From: UBA1141 sp963665155
GTDB taxonomy: Bacteria > Chloroflexota > Dehalococcoidia > Lucifugimonadales > UBA3495
Length of the DNA stretch: 64,000 nucleotides
Reading direction: 5' to 3'
Assembly (NCBI GenBank): GCA_963665155.2
Contig: CAXXFI010000002.1
Location: 1,240,001-1,304,000 of the forward strand
Under the pieces are notes generated by a model, which made no database searches, had not been told where the DNA came from, and worked only from the letters and a program-made list of their open reading frames with translations. Position 1 is the stretch's first letter; every line of letters begins with the position of its first letter. Position numbers and translations under genes: made by a program. This document shows positions 1-9,583 of the stretch, piece after piece.

Positions 1-260
1 ACTAGCTGGGTCATGTATTTACCCCTTTTTATGAGTTGCAGCAGATTTGGAGCTGGCTGGGCTTAACGGGCGGAAATCCCCCTAAATCCCCCTTTACGAA
101 AGGGGACTTGATTACTGGGTCCAAAATTATCGTTCTGAAAAAATGAACTTAGAGCTCGCTTTGATCGAAGGGAGCTATTGCCCCCCTTTCATAGAGGGGG
201 GTTGGTGGAAATTCCCCCGCTCTCCACTCAAATCATTGGATATTCCAACCGCCCCACCGC
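1..260. repeat. Left-edge non-coding stretch with CCCCCT/AGGGGG palindromes
   Basis: No credible gene is seen here. Positions 74-109 carry a run of AAATCCCCCT units ending in a CCCCTTT...AAAGGGG palindrome. A second hairpin, CCCCCCTTTC with GAGGGGGG, lies at about 181-202. Related copies occur near 14430-14460 and 61856-61890, so this is a dispersed intergenic repeat. It lies downstream of the minus-strand oxidoreductase gene and could help end its transcript, although there is no clear T-run. Confidence 0.6.
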
Positions 261-1247
261 CTACAGAAAATGCGGCAGCACTTCCTCTACCAGTCGCCGG
301 AACTGGGCTTTCTGGTCCCAGGACGGGATCCGCAGTAGAATGTCGGTGGCGCCGACGCCTACAAACGTTTGTAGGCGTTGGATGCACTGCTCAGGCGAGC
401 CCAAAGCTACCCAGTTTTCCACCACTTCCCTTTTGTAGTCTACTGAATAGTACTGGTCCAAGTAGGTCTTGGACTCCTGGAACGCCGCCTCCTGGTCATC
501 GTTTATGTTTATATTGTAGTAGAGGGATGAGGGCAGTCCTTCAAAGCTACGGTCGTAATCCCCGGCATACCCATGCACCCTCTTGAGTAGCTCCCCGAAC
601 TGGTCCGCCGGATTGGCCGTGGTCATGAAACCGTCTCCCATCCGGGCCACCCGGCGCAAAGATCGCTCGATGATGTGGGGCTTTCCCGTCGCCAAACGCG
701 GGTTGCTTATGACCCAGATGGGCGGTGGGTTTTGCACCGGCTTCGGCTCGATGAACGCGTTTTTCAAAGTGTGGTACTGTCCCTCGTAGTCGACCCTGTC
801 CTCGGTCCATAGCTTGCGCAGGATTTCGATATTCTCCTCCATGCGCAACGCTCGATCGAAGCCCTTTATGCCCATGTTGGTGTACTCGGTCCTATGCTCC
901 TGCTCGCCGATGCTGCCGCCCATGCACGCGCCTAAAATCATTCGGCCATCCGAAAGCAAGTCCATGCTGGCCCATTGGTAGGCCAAGGTGATGGGCTCCC
1001 GAGAAGGGAAGCTGGCCATGCAGGCGACACCAATCTTGACACGCTTGGTCCTAGCAGCGATGGCCGACATCAGGGTTATCGACTCCATGCGGGGCTTGGC
1101 CATTATCGAGTCCCCGACCCAAACGTGGTCGAAAGCGCCGGAAGCCTCGGCTAGTTCGGCCATCTCCAGGATTTCGCTGGGCTGAGTCAACCCCAGCAGC
1201 ACGCCCCGGTTGGACAGGGTCAAGCCGAATTTCACTTTTTGGACCAT
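261..1247 (-). CDS. LLM-class flavin-dependent oxidoreductase (luciferase-like)
   Basis: A 328-residue TIM-barrel protein of the bacterial luciferase-like monooxygenase family, expected to use reduced FMN or F420 with an organic substrate in the cytoplasm. Family features are the N-terminal KVKFGLTLSN strand, the DHVWVGDS segment, the IAARTKRVKIG strand and the DLLSDGRMILGACMGG loop. The length is normal for the family. The start is supported by an AGGAGG site just upstream on the minus strand. It stands alone and is only distantly similar to the other three LLM proteins at 6110-9563. The substrate cannot be read from sequence. Confidence 0.88.
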   Translation of the reverse strand: MVQKVKFGLTLSNRGVLLGLTQPSEILEMAELAEASGAFDHVWVGDSIMAKPRMESITLMSAIAARTKRVKIGVACMASFPSREPITLAYQWASMDLLSDGRMILGACMGGSIGEQEHRTEYTNMGIKGFDRALRMEENIEILRKLWTEDRVDYEGQYHTLKNAFIEPKPVQNPPPIWVISNPRLATGKPHIIERSLRRVARMGDGFMTTANPADQFGELLKRVHGYAGDYDRSFEGLPSSLYYNININDDQEAAFQESKTYLDQYYSVDYKREVVENWVALGSPEQCIQRLQTFVGVGATDILLRIPSWDQKAQFRRLVEEVLPHFL

Positions 1248-1260
1248 GGGCCTCCTATTT

Positions 1261-1372
1261 AACCGCAGAGAATGTTGTTCCTCGAGAGAACGGCTTTACC
1301 GCAGAGTGCGCGGAGGTCGCAGAGAAGATATTTTGATTAATCTCGGCGCTCTTTGCGTGCTCTGCGGTGAAT
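1261..1372. repeat. Dispersed inverted repeat (CCGCAGAG / CTCTGCGG)
   Basis: The stretch 1296-1372 has inverted arms, TTACCGCAGAG on the left and CTCTGCGGTGAA on the right, with internal CGCAGAG variations. A further ACCGCAGAG copy sits at 1262-1270. This resembles palindromic intergenic repeats scattered in environmental genomes. It lies between two co-directional minus-strand genes and is not coding. Confidence 0.6.
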
Positions 1373-1388
1373 ATTTCGTGTCGTAAGA

Positions 1389-2771
1389 CTAGATTATAGG
1401 CCAGCGTTGAGGGAAGGAAACGCCGGTCCTCTGCAACATTCCGGCTCCCAACTCCTGTACTTTTTGTATTAATTCCCATTCGTCTACGAATACCGGTTGG
1501 TGGTTTTCCACCACCACTTTGCCGTCCACCAGTACCGTGTGTACGCTACGACCGTCGGCGTTGTAGACCAGGTTATTAACAGGGTTGAACATGGTCCGCC
1601 ATTCCGGGCGCTTGGTGTCGAAAAGCACTAAGTCCGCCTTCTTTCCCGCTTCTATTGAGCCAATTTGATCGTCCAACCCCAAGGCTTTTGCGCCCTGGAT
1701 TGTAGCCATTTCCAAGGCTGTCTCGGCGGGTATCACGTTGGTGGTCTGGCGAGCGTCCTTGAAGAGCACGGTGATCAGGTACATGGAACGCATGGATTCG
1801 ACCAGACTGGAGTTGTTGCCAGCATCGGTGCCCAAGCCCACGCATATGTCCTGGGCCAGCATCTCCGGCAGCATTCCTTTGGAGGTAATGCCGTGTCCCA
1901 TCTTCAGGGCGGCGGTGGGACACATGACGCCCTTGGTCCCGGTGCGGGCCATGCAGTCCACTTCGCTCTGGTCCAAGCCGATGACATGGGCCAGAAGCAT
2001 GTTGGGACCCAAAACGCCAATGTCTTCCAGGTATTCCACGGGCCGTTTTCCGTGCCGTTGCTGGTGGAGGTCTATGGACGACCGAGCATTACCTTGATGT
2101 AGGGTCAAGCAGGTGTTGTGGCGGTCAGCGATTTCTTTTGCGGCCACCAGCAGGTCCGTGGAGCAGTAATCGGCGGCAAAGGGCATAGTCCAACCACTGA
2201 CCCGGCCATCCAACAGCCCGTTGTAAGACGCCACCGTTTCATCCATGATGGACACCGCCTCGGCCAGAGGATAAACCGGCAGGTTTAGCGGGTTGTCTTG
2301 GTCGACGACCTGCTTGCCCACTACAATCCGGCACCCAGATTCCTGATAGGCTTCCATGCAAGAATCCAGGAACTTGGTGCTGCCCGGGTCTAGGAAGCAG
2401 GTGGTCCCGTACTTCAGAAGCTCGGTGATGCCCAATAATGAAGTAAGGTACTCCTCCTCTTCGGTCATGGCCCCTTGTAGAGCGAATACATTGGCCAGGT
2501 ACTCGCCAGGGTCCAGGCTGTCCGGGAAGATTCCTCTGATGGCGTGGGCGTAGCTGATGTGCATGTGTCCATTGATAAAGCCGGGGGTCACCACCATCTC
2601 GTTGGCGTCGATCACCCGGTCAGCGGCGAATCCTGCCATCTCAGTGGCCTTGCCGACCTGCGTGATCCTCTGGCCTTCGATCAATATTGACCCGTCTTGG
2701 ATAATCCGGCGCCCTTGGTCCACCGTTAATATGAACCGTGCGCCCTCTATTTTTACCGTGGAACCAGCCAT
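1389..2771 (-). CDS. Amidohydrolase, ATZ/TRZ (cytosine deaminase-like) family
   Basis: A 460-residue metal-dependent hydrolase that probably deaminates or dechlorinates an N-heterocycle or hydrolyses a related amide. The metal-binding set is visible: NGHMH near residue 70, LTLHQG mid-protein, LAHVIGL, and GLGTDAGNNSS where the Asp is the usual metal ligand. N- and C-terminal segments (DGSILIEG; VHTVLVDGKVVVEN) form the small beta-sandwich typical of the superfamily. ATG at 2771 is preferred over an upstream GTG at 2777 because GAGGT lies five bases before it. Divergent from the amidase gene at 3016, with which it may share a catabolic role. The substrate is unknown. Confidence 0.88.
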   Translation of the reverse strand: MAGSTVKIEGARFILTVDQGRRIIQDGSILIEGQRITQVGKATEMAGFAADRVIDANEMVVTPGFINGHMHISYAHAIRGIFPDSLDPGEYLANVFALQGAMTEEEEYLTSLLGITELLKYGTTCFLDPGSTKFLDSCMEAYQESGCRIVVGKQVVDQDNPLNLPVYPLAEAVSIMDETVASYNGLLDGRVSGWTMPFAADYCSTDLLVAAKEIADRHNTCLTLHQGNARSSIDLHQQRHGKRPVEYLEDIGVLGPNMLLAHVIGLDQSEVDCMARTGTKGVMCPTAALKMGHGITSKGMLPEMLAQDICVGLGTDAGNNSSLVESMRSMYLITVLFKDARQTTNVIPAETALEMATIQGAKALGLDDQIGSIEAGKKADLVLFDTKRPEWRTMFNPVNNLVYNADGRSVHTVLVDGKVVVENHQPVFVDEWELIQKVQELGAGMLQRTGVSFPQRWPII

Positions 2772-3015
2772 GGCCACCTCGTCAACTAGCGCCGGAACCC
2801 AATTCCGGCGACAGCATTTAATCCCAATGTCCCAAGAGTATAATCCGGCCCGAACGTTCTGGCATCCCCTGACGCTGGCACGAGTTGACCCTGGGGCTGC
2901 CCGCGCCTATTATGCCCTTGTGCACCGGCACGCAGGGATTCTCCACTGGGTACCTGAACCAAATTCGCGACGGAATCGTAAGTAATTTATAGAAAATCAA
3001 ACTAAGGGTGACGCT

Positions 3016-4416
3016 ATGAATAAAGCCGACATTCCTTTTCTGTCTGCATCCGAGCTTTCCGATCTGATCAAAAAACGAGAGGTCTCATCGGTGGAAGCCG
3101 TGGAGGTTTACCTGGACCGGATCGACAGCCTGAACGGCAAGCTATTTGCCTACCTGACGGTGTGCCGTGACGAAGCGCTCCAAGCGGCCCGTGAAGCGGA
3201 CCAAGCGCTGGCCCAAGGTCAAATTCTTGGCCCAATGCACGGTGTACCGGTGGCGGTCAAAGACCAGATCAACTCGGCTGGCATCCGCACCACCGGCGGC
3301 TCTCCTATTTTCAATGATGTTGTTCCCACCGAAGACGCCACGGTGCTGGCCAACCTTAAATCCGCTGGGGCCGTCCTTTTGGGCAAGCTGAACATGACAG
3401 AATTCGCCACCACGGGTTTGTCCCATGGCTACGATACTGCCCGCAATCCCTGGGACACAGACCGGTTCACCGGTGGTTCCAGCAGCGGCTCGGGTGCGGC
3501 CACCGCAGCATTCATGTGCGCAGCGTCTTTGGGAGAGGACACGGGCGGCTCGGTGCGCTTTCCCGCCACTTGGTGCGGTCTCATGGGACTGCGGCCCACT
3601 TGGGGCCGGGTCAGCCGCTACGGTGTCATGCCCGGCGTTTGGTCCATGGACCAGATCGGCCCCATCACCCGGACCGTGGAGGACTGCGCCCTGACTCTTC
3701 AAGCGATAGCCGGTCAGGACCGCAAAGACCCATACACCTCCAGCGCCCCGGTACCCGATTATCGGCAGGCATTGGACGGCAATATACGGGGCCTACGGGT
3801 GGGCGTGGTCAAGGAGATGCTCCATAACCAGGATGTGGACCCGGAAATAAGGAATGCTGTGTTGGCCGCAGCCAACGGTCTGGGCGAGTTGGGAGCGACG
3901 GTGGACGAGGTTTCCCTGCCCATGACTAGCCATGCGGGGACAATTTCCGGTTCCATCCGGATTGAGGCACCCACCAACTACCGCGACCTGCTGCTGAACC
4001 ATCTTCAAGAGATTCGACACGACAACCGAATCGGTTTCCTGACCAGCAATATCCTGCCAGCGACCGCTTATTACAAAGCCCAGAAGCTGCGGGCGCTATT
4101 GAGGCAGGAAGTCTTGGACGCCTTGCAGGATTTCGACGTGCTGGTTACGCCCACGGCAGGGGTAGCCGCGCAAAAGGTGGAGCCGGACCCGGCCATAGAA
4201 AGCAAGGACGGTACCAACCGGATGCCTTGGCTGTTGACCACGGCGTTCAGCCTGGCCAGCATACCTGCAGCCAGCATCTGCTGCGGCTTCACCGAAGAGA
4301 ATCTGCCCATTGGCCTGCAGATAGGCGGAAGGCCGTTTGAGGAAGGAAAGATTCTGAACGTAGCCTATGCCTACGAGCAAGCCAATGAATGGCGGTTGCG
4401 CAAGCCACGGATTTAA
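3016..4416 (+). CDS. Amidase-signature family hydrolase (GatA-like amidase)
   Basis: A 466-residue amidase-signature enzyme that hydrolyses or transfers an amide. The Ser-cisSer-Lys triad is visible as Lys82 (VAVKDQ), Ser155 (GGSSSGSG) and the nucleophile Ser179 (DTGGSVRFP); the 24-residue serine spacing matches the family. Length is typical. No gatB or gatC lies nearby, and the closest genes are an amidohydrolase and a lipase-like hydrolase. A catabolic amidase is therefore more likely than a subunit of the Glu-tRNA(Gln) amidotransferase, although GatA cannot be excluded by sequence alone. Confidence 0.87.
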   Translation: MNKADIPFLSASELSDLIKKREVSSVEAVEVYLDRIDSLNGKLFAYLTVCRDEALQAAREADQALAQGQILGPMHGVPVAVKDQINSAGIRTTGGSPIFNDVVPTEDATVLANLKSAGAVLLGKLNMTEFATTGLSHGYDTARNPWDTDRFTGGSSSGSGAATAAFMCAASLGEDTGGSVRFPATWCGLMGLRPTWGRVSRYGVMPGVWSMDQIGPITRTVEDCALTLQAIAGQDRKDPYTSSAPVPDYRQALDGNIRGLRVGVVKEMLHNQDVDPEIRNAVLAAANGLGELGATVDEVSLPMTSHAGTISGSIRIEAPTNYRDLLLNHLQEIRHDNRIGFLTSNILPATAYYKAQKLRALLRQEVLDALQDFDVLVTPTAGVAAQKVEPDPAIESKDGTNRMPWLLTTAFSLASIPAASICCGFTEENLPIGLQIGGRPFEEGKILNVAYAYEQANEWRLRKPRI

Positions 4417-4504
4417 CTGGAGCCCCAAATTTAAATCAATAGTCCCGGATTTAACTGGATCCTCCGATTTAGCTTCAGAGGCTCCGTCGTCAGGCTAAAA
4501 CGAC

Positions 4505-5431
4505 CTAAATTTGTAGAAACTCCCGTATGTGCTGGGATAGCTCCGGCGTTCGCAGGTAGCCGTATGACTTGTGGGGGTGCCTGACTCCATCGCTGGTAAC
4601 GTAGTCATTTATTATCATATCGTCTTCCACCCGGATGCCTGCGTCATTGGGACCGAAATCGTCCCTGATATGGGAATCTACGGCTACCGGGTCAGCCCGG
4701 TCAGCATAGTTGACCCATCTTTCGGTGACCACGGTGGGGGTGCGGACGGGAACACTGGAATAGCTGCGTTCACTGTGAATATTGTTCTTTATGAACCCTA
4801 AGCCAAGTGGCGAACCTATGGTTACGAAGTGGTGGACAGGGAAACCCGGGTCCTTTTGCCCAAGGTCACGCAGAACGTCGTAGGCAATAATCGAACCCAT
4901 GGAATGGGCGATCAGCATCATTCGCTGTCCCTTGAGGGGCAGAATGGTGTTCGTCAGCTCGTCCATCAATACTTGCCGGGCTCGCTTTCGCTGTCCGTCT
5001 CGGCCCGTCAATTTACGGTCCTTATCGTAATAATAGGCTAGGTCCCTCGCTTTCTGCTCCAACAACCAGCCAGATAACGAATCAAGGCCCATCGGCCCCC
5101 TGACGCTGTCCAGAATTGACCCTCCAATATCTCCGATGCCGGCCCGTACCTTGTCGAGCCAACCTTCATCGTACTTGATCAGTGCGTCGGTGGCCGCTTC
5201 CCGGTAGGGCTGGTCGTTGTACAAAGCATCATGATCAAAGCCAGGTTCTCTGTGTTGAGGATACTTGTACAGTAGGTCCCTCCAATAAACCATAATAAAT
5301 TGGAAATCGGGGTCATGGACCTCGCAGTTTTTCTTAAGACCTTCTTTTATCGCCGTCTCCCACCAATCTGAAAGCAACTGTTTTTCCGGTTTATTAGCAA
5401 GCCCGTGTGTTCCGATAATCACGCTGGCCAT
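4505..5431 (-). CDS. Alpha/beta-hydrolase, lipase/esterase-like
   Basis: A 308-residue soluble protein with the nucleophile elbow LIAHSMGSIIAYDVL (catalytic Ser in AHSMGS) and a downstream FVTIGSPLGLG strand, as in PGAP1-like or lipase-like hydrolases. The N-terminus, VIIGTHGLANKPEK, supplies the oxyanion-side strand. No signal peptide is seen, so it is probably cytoplasmic. It converges on the amidase gene, with 88 bases between the two stop codons. The substrate is unknown; a role in phospholipid or ester turnover is only a guess. Confidence 0.75.
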   Translation of the reverse strand: MASVIIGTHGLANKPEKQLLSDWWETAIKEGLKKNCEVHDPDFQFIMVYWRDLLYKYPQHREPGFDHDALYNDQPYREAATDALIKYDEGWLDKVRAGIGDIGGSILDSVRGPMGLDSLSGWLLEQKARDLAYYYDKDRKLTGRDGQRKRARQVLMDELTNTILPLKGQRMMLIAHSMGSIIAYDVLRDLGQKDPGFPVHHFVTIGSPLGLGFIKNNIHSERSYSSVPVRTPTVVTERWVNYADRADPVAVDSHIRDDFGPNDAGIRVEDDMIINDYVTSDGVRHPHKSYGYLRTPELSQHIREFLQI

Positions 5432-6109
5432 AGCTGTCCTCCCATCTAAGGTATAAGGCGATTTATAAGCCCGAATGTCGGCTGAGTCGGAGCGGACCCC
5501 GTTGTGCTTTAGTCTTGTCTGGGCCGGTCAATGGTGTACCTAGAGGTCTGGCCGGAAAGCCATTGGCCGGGTTTCGCGCTACGCCAAGCAGACGTATTCC
5601 AGTCTTATACGGTATAATAGTATATGTAATACGTTTCAATAACCAACTGTTCCTTCGATAATCGACGTTAAGAAAACGACGGCTTGGGGAGAATCGGGGT
5701 TTCCGTCCGAGTTTCTAGGTATTAGGCCAATTTATGCAAACAGAGGATTTTAGGTCGGGGTGGCGACGCACACCATCGAAACGTTTCTCCGTTTGGTTCC
5801 CCAAACCGGTAGCCACCGCCAATCGACTACAGACTTCAGCATTTTCAAAAAAATGGTTAGTGATAACTTTAAACTATCTATAAGAGTATAAACCATGTTT
5901 TTCGTCGATTCAAACCATTAGGTTCAGTGCGGGATAAATCAACCGACAGCCATTTGGTCAACCAGGCAGTGCCTTCTCTTGTACCAGTCTTCCGGGTGTT
6001 GTATGCTCCCCGTACTTGCAACGCATGACATGAGCCGAGCCAACACGACTAATCCCAGGCATCCCCGGAGCAAAAGTCTCCAGGAAATCTCTAACAAAGG
6101 AGCCTCAAA
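5432..6109. other. Intergenic region between divergent genes
   Basis: These 678 bases hold no convincing gene. A TATAAT at 5613-5618 could be a -10 box, but no good -35 element stands 16-18 bases upstream. The LLM gene at 6110 has an AAAGGAG ribosome site at its 3-prime end. No RNA gene or riboswitch is recognised. Confidence 0.6.
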
Positions 6110-7195
6110 ATGAAATTCGGTATTTTTACCATTGTGCCTTGGCACGAAGACTGGACCCAAGAAAGGGCCATAAATGAGGCCCTGGAGCAGATAGAGTTGG
6201 CCGACCAGTTGGGAATGGACGAGGTGTGGATTGGCGAGCACCGCTTCTCCCGCCACGGTCTCGTATCAGGGGTCTGGTCGTTCCTGGGCCAGGTGGCCGC
6301 AAGAACCAAGCACGTTCGCATTGGCACCGCCGTGGTTGTGCTCCCCCTGCACAACCCGATTTTGGTTGCTGAAGAGGCCGCTATGGTGGATGTCCTCAGC
6401 GGCGGTCGGTTGAATTTTGGCATCGGCTCGGGCTACCAACGCCAGGAGTTCGACGGCGTAGGCGTGGACATAAACGAGAGCCGGGCGCGCTTCCAGGAGT
6501 CAGTCGAGGTGATTATCAAAGCCTGGACGGAAGAGAGGTTGACCTACCACGGCAAATTTACCGACGTGGAAAATCTCTGGGTTCTGCCCAAACCCTTGCA
6601 GAAACCCTATCCGCCTCTTTTCCAGGCGGTGAGCACGACACCCGAGAGCATCGACTTCGCTGCCCGCAATCAAATTCAAGTGATTGCCGGGGGACCCACC
6701 GACATCTTGGGCCAAGCACCCCAGGTAATCCAAGCCTGGCGGGACAAAATGGACGAGTACGGCCATCCTCACGCTCATTTAGACCCGCCGATGGCCAAAG
6801 CGATTTACGTTGCTCCGACCATGGAAGAGGCCGAGACGGACCCGGTGGGGCGAGAAGACTTCTCGTCACGAATATTGGGTTCGGTAGGCACCAATGGCGC
6901 AGCGATTGGTCTGCCGCTGGACAAAGACGGCAACATTCCGCCGGGGTACGAGAATTGGGCCAACCGCCAAAAAGACCGGGACCGCCGGGACGACCCGGGC
7001 CACGCTGGCCTGCCGCCGCTCCGTGGTACGCCCGAGGTGGTTGTGCAACGCCTGAAAGAAACCCAAGCGGCAGGGATAAACCACATCTTTGGCGCGTTCG
7101 GCTTCCCTGGACTGCCCCACGAGAAGGTCATGCGGTCCATCGAGTTGTTCGCCACCCAGGTCATGCCTCACTTTCAAGAAGCTAAGGTGAGCTAG
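6110..7195 (+). CDS. LLM-class flavin-dependent oxidoreductase
   Basis: A 361-residue luciferase-like monooxygenase. It starts MKFGIFTIV and carries the family segments LGMDEVWIGEHRF, RTKHVRIGTAVVVLPLHNP, EEAAMVDVLSGGRLNFGIGSGY and LPKPLQKPYPP. A strong AAAGGAG site precedes the ATG. It is the first of three same-strand LLM genes (6110-9563), followed after a repeat-bearing 286-base gap by a tightly linked pair. Likely to oxidise an organic compound with reduced flavin; which compound is unknown. Confidence 0.9.
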   Translation: MKFGIFTIVPWHEDWTQERAINEALEQIELADQLGMDEVWIGEHRFSRHGLVSGVWSFLGQVAARTKHVRIGTAVVVLPLHNPILVAEEAAMVDVLSGGRLNFGIGSGYQRQEFDGVGVDINESRARFQESVEVIIKAWTEERLTYHGKFTDVENLWVLPKPLQKPYPPLFQAVSTTPESIDFAARNQIQVIAGGPTDILGQAPQVIQAWRDKMDEYGHPHAHLDPPMAKAIYVAPTMEEAETDPVGREDFSSRILGSVGTNGAAIGLPLDKDGNIPPGYENWANRQKDRDRRDDPGHAGLPPLRGTPEVVVQRLKETQAAGINHIFGAFGFPGLPHEKVMRSIELFATQVMPHFQEAKVS

Positions 7196-7481
7196 GGGGC
7201 AGATATCGATAGTGCGGGCAACAAAGCTTGAAGTGATATCTATCCAACGCTGCCAAAAATTTGGATCACAAAGACCGTTCGTGGTGAGCTTGTCGAACCA
7301 TTCTTTAGCGAAAAGACCCTTCGACAGGCTCAGGGCGAACGGGACTATCCATCAGGCGGCTCCCTCACCAGTTAATGAGCCGCCAATCCGCCCTCAGTGA
7401 CAAAATAAGGGCCAGGCGGTTGGGGTTCTGACCCAGCCGCCTTGTCATTGCTACCTCAATTCCGGTTCTTAGGAGATTTAC
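7196..7481. repeat. Intergenic gap with dispersed palindrome (7275-7342)
   Basis: Positions 7275-7342 form a long interrupted palindrome with arms CCGTTCGTGGTGAGCTTGTC and its partner GACAGGCTCAGGGCGAACGG. The same repeat occurs in the opposite orientation at 60283-60366. It is a common type of mobile intergenic palindrome (GTTCG...CTTGTCGAA). It could terminate the upstream LLM transcript. The rest of the gap ends in AGGAGA, the ribosome site of the gene at 7482. Confidence 0.65.
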
Positions 7482-8510
7482 ATGAATTTCGGGATGTTCA
7501 CCGACTTTCACGTCCGCAAAGGCATGAGCCAGCCCGAGGCCTTTGATGAGTCATTCGCTCAGATTATTGAAGCCGAAATGATGGGCATAGACTCTGTATG
7601 GTTGGCCGAGCACCATTTCAGCCCCGACCGTTCGGTACTGGCCTCCCCTATGGTCATGGCCAGCGCCATTGCCGCCCGGACCACAAAGATCCGCATCGGC
7701 ATGGCCGTGCAGGTTCTACCCTTAACCAATCCTTTGCGTGTTGCCGAGGAAGCCGCCACAGTGGACCAGATAAGCAAAGGCAGGTTTGAATTCGGCATTG
7801 GACGCAGCGGATTGACCAAGTATTACCAGGGATACAACGTTCCTTACTCTGAGAGCCGCCAGCGGTTTTTTGAGGCTTTGGATGTCATAATGTCGGCTTG
7901 GAGCAAGACCGAATTCTCCTACCGAGGGGAGTACTACAGCTATCAGGACGTCACCGTGGTGCCCAAACCATTTCAATTACCCTACCCGCCAACTCGTGTA
8001 GCGGTGGCCAGCGAAGACACATTTTCCATAGTGGGCAAAATGGGACATCCAATATTCATCAGCGCCAATACGCCCATTCCCCAGCTACAGGAACGCTTGC
8101 GGCTTTACCGTCAGGCCAGGAAAGAAGGTGGCCACGATGGCCACGGTGAAGTATCGCTACGAGTGCCTGTCTACCTATCGGAAGACCGACAGAAGGCGGA
8201 GTCGGAGCCGGAAGCCAGTGCGTTGCACGCCATTCGTTACGGTGCGGAGGAACTGAGCAAAACGGCCGCCAGCGCCGAAGGAGCCGAACGGTTGCGTAAG
8301 ACAGCCGCTTTACCCTACGAGGAAATTCTTCGGAACCGGGTGATCTTCGGGACTCCCGCCGCAGTGATCGACCGGCTAAAGGAGTTCCAAGAAGCGCTGG
8401 ACATCACCGGGGTGGTCCTAGAGGTGAACTACGGTGGTCAGATACCCAACAGCCAGGTGGTCAACTCCTTGCGGTTATTGGCCGAGAAAGTAATGCCAGC
8501 ATTCGCCTAA
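7482..8510 (+). CDS. LLM-class flavin-dependent oxidoreductase
   Basis: A 342-residue luciferase-like monooxygenase. It opens MNFGMFTDFHVRKG, followed by MGIDSVWLAEHHFSPDRS, ARTTKIRIGMAVQVLPL and EEAATVDQISKGRFEFGIGR. AGGAGA stands seven bases before the ATG. It is closely similar to the next gene (8526-9563) over its whole length, so the pair arose by tandem duplication. Only 15 bases separate them, implying one transcript. They may be two subunits or two isozymes, as in LuxA/LuxB, but this is inference. Confidence 0.9.
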   Translation: MNFGMFTDFHVRKGMSQPEAFDESFAQIIEAEMMGIDSVWLAEHHFSPDRSVLASPMVMASAIAARTTKIRIGMAVQVLPLTNPLRVAEEAATVDQISKGRFEFGIGRSGLTKYYQGYNVPYSESRQRFFEALDVIMSAWSKTEFSYRGEYYSYQDVTVVPKPFQLPYPPTRVAVASEDTFSIVGKMGHPIFISANTPIPQLQERLRLYRQARKEGGHDGHGEVSLRVPVYLSEDRQKAESEPEASALHAIRYGAEELSKTAASAEGAERLRKTAALPYEEILRNRVIFGTPAAVIDRLKEFQEALDITGVVLEVNYGGQIPNSQVVNSLRLLAEKVMPAFA

Positions 8511-8525
8511 GCAGCGGAGGGTCTC

Positions 8526-9563
8526 ATGGACTTCGGCGTGTTTTCCATGTTCAGCACCCGGGAAGGTTCGAGCCAGTTTCAGTCGTTCAACGAATGGTTC
8601 GACTTGGTCAATGTCTCCGAGGAAATGGGAATCGACACATTCTGGCTGGGTGAATCCCACTTCAGGCCCAACCGGGCCGTGCTTTCGTCGCCTCTCATCG
8701 GCGCCAGCGCCGTCGCCTCAAAGACCAAAAGGATGAGGGTGGGCTTGGCCGTCCAGGTGCTGCCTTTGGCAAACCCCTTACGGGTGGCTGAGGAAGCCGC
8801 CATCGTTGACCACATTAGCCAGGGACGCCTTGTGTTTGGCGTGGGCCGCAGTTCGTTCATAGAGTCCTATCAAGGTTACAACGTGGACTACGAAGAAAGC
8901 CGCGCCATGTTCGGTGAGTCATTGGAGGTCATCCAAAAAGCGTGGGGAGACGCTCCTTTCTCTCACCAAGGGGAATATTACAGCTTCCATGAAGTGGATG
9001 TGGTGCCAAAACCCTATCAGCAACCCCATCCTCCCATATGGATGGCCGTGGAGAACCGCGATACCTTCGCTCTGGCCGGTGACTTGGGGTTCCCTATTTT
9101 CATCCGGCACCAGATGGACGTTCCCGAACTTCAAACTCTGTTGGGGCAATATGAGGAAAAGCGCCGGGCCAACGCTGAGGCGGACCCTAGCTCTATGGGT
9201 CCAAACCAAGTGAACTTGCAACTGGCCGTCTACGTGGCGGACACAGCGGAAAAAGCCTATTCCGAGCCGCAAGCCAGCACCATGCGCCAGAGGCGGCTAA
9301 TCTTGGAATCCATAGGGCGAGCCGCCGACCAGGAAGCCTACGATAGGATAAAGCGAATATCCGAAGCTCCCTACGACGAAGTTTTGGGCAGGGCCGCCTA
9401 CGGCACCCCGGAAGCCGTGGTCGAGCGCATTTTGTACTACCAGGAAGAGCTGGGAATAACCAGCCTGTCTCTAGCCGTAAATCCCGGCGGTCAAATTCCC
9501 TACGATAGCGTCGTCAACTCCATCAAGCTACTGACTGAGAAGGTGATGCCGGCGTTCAAGTAG
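8526..9563 (+). CDS. LLM-class flavin-dependent oxidoreductase (tandem paralogue)
   Basis: A 345-residue luciferase-like protein, paralogue of the preceding gene. Shared segments include MGIDTFWLGESHF, KTKRMRVGLAVQVLPLANPL, EEAAIVDHISQGRLVFGVGR and YQGYNVDYEESR, with the C-terminal VVNSIKLLTEKVMPAF nearly matching its partner. One notable difference is ESHF where the paralogue and the 6110 protein have EHHF/EHRF, so an active-site His is replaced. That change may separate a catalytic from a supporting subunit. GCGGAGG precedes the ATG. The substrate is unknown. Confidence 0.89.
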   Translation: MDFGVFSMFSTREGSSQFQSFNEWFDLVNVSEEMGIDTFWLGESHFRPNRAVLSSPLIGASAVASKTKRMRVGLAVQVLPLANPLRVAEEAAIVDHISQGRLVFGVGRSSFIESYQGYNVDYEESRAMFGESLEVIQKAWGDAPFSHQGEYYSFHEVDVVPKPYQQPHPPIWMAVENRDTFALAGDLGFPIFIRHQMDVPELQTLLGQYEEKRRANAEADPSSMGPNQVNLQLAVYVADTAEKAYSEPQASTMRQRRLILESIGRAADQEAYDRIKRISEAPYDEVLGRAAYGTPEAVVERILYYQEELGITSLSLAVNPGGQIPYDSVVNSIKLLTEKVMPAFK

Positions 9564-9583
9564 CAATCCACCGGCATCGTCAT

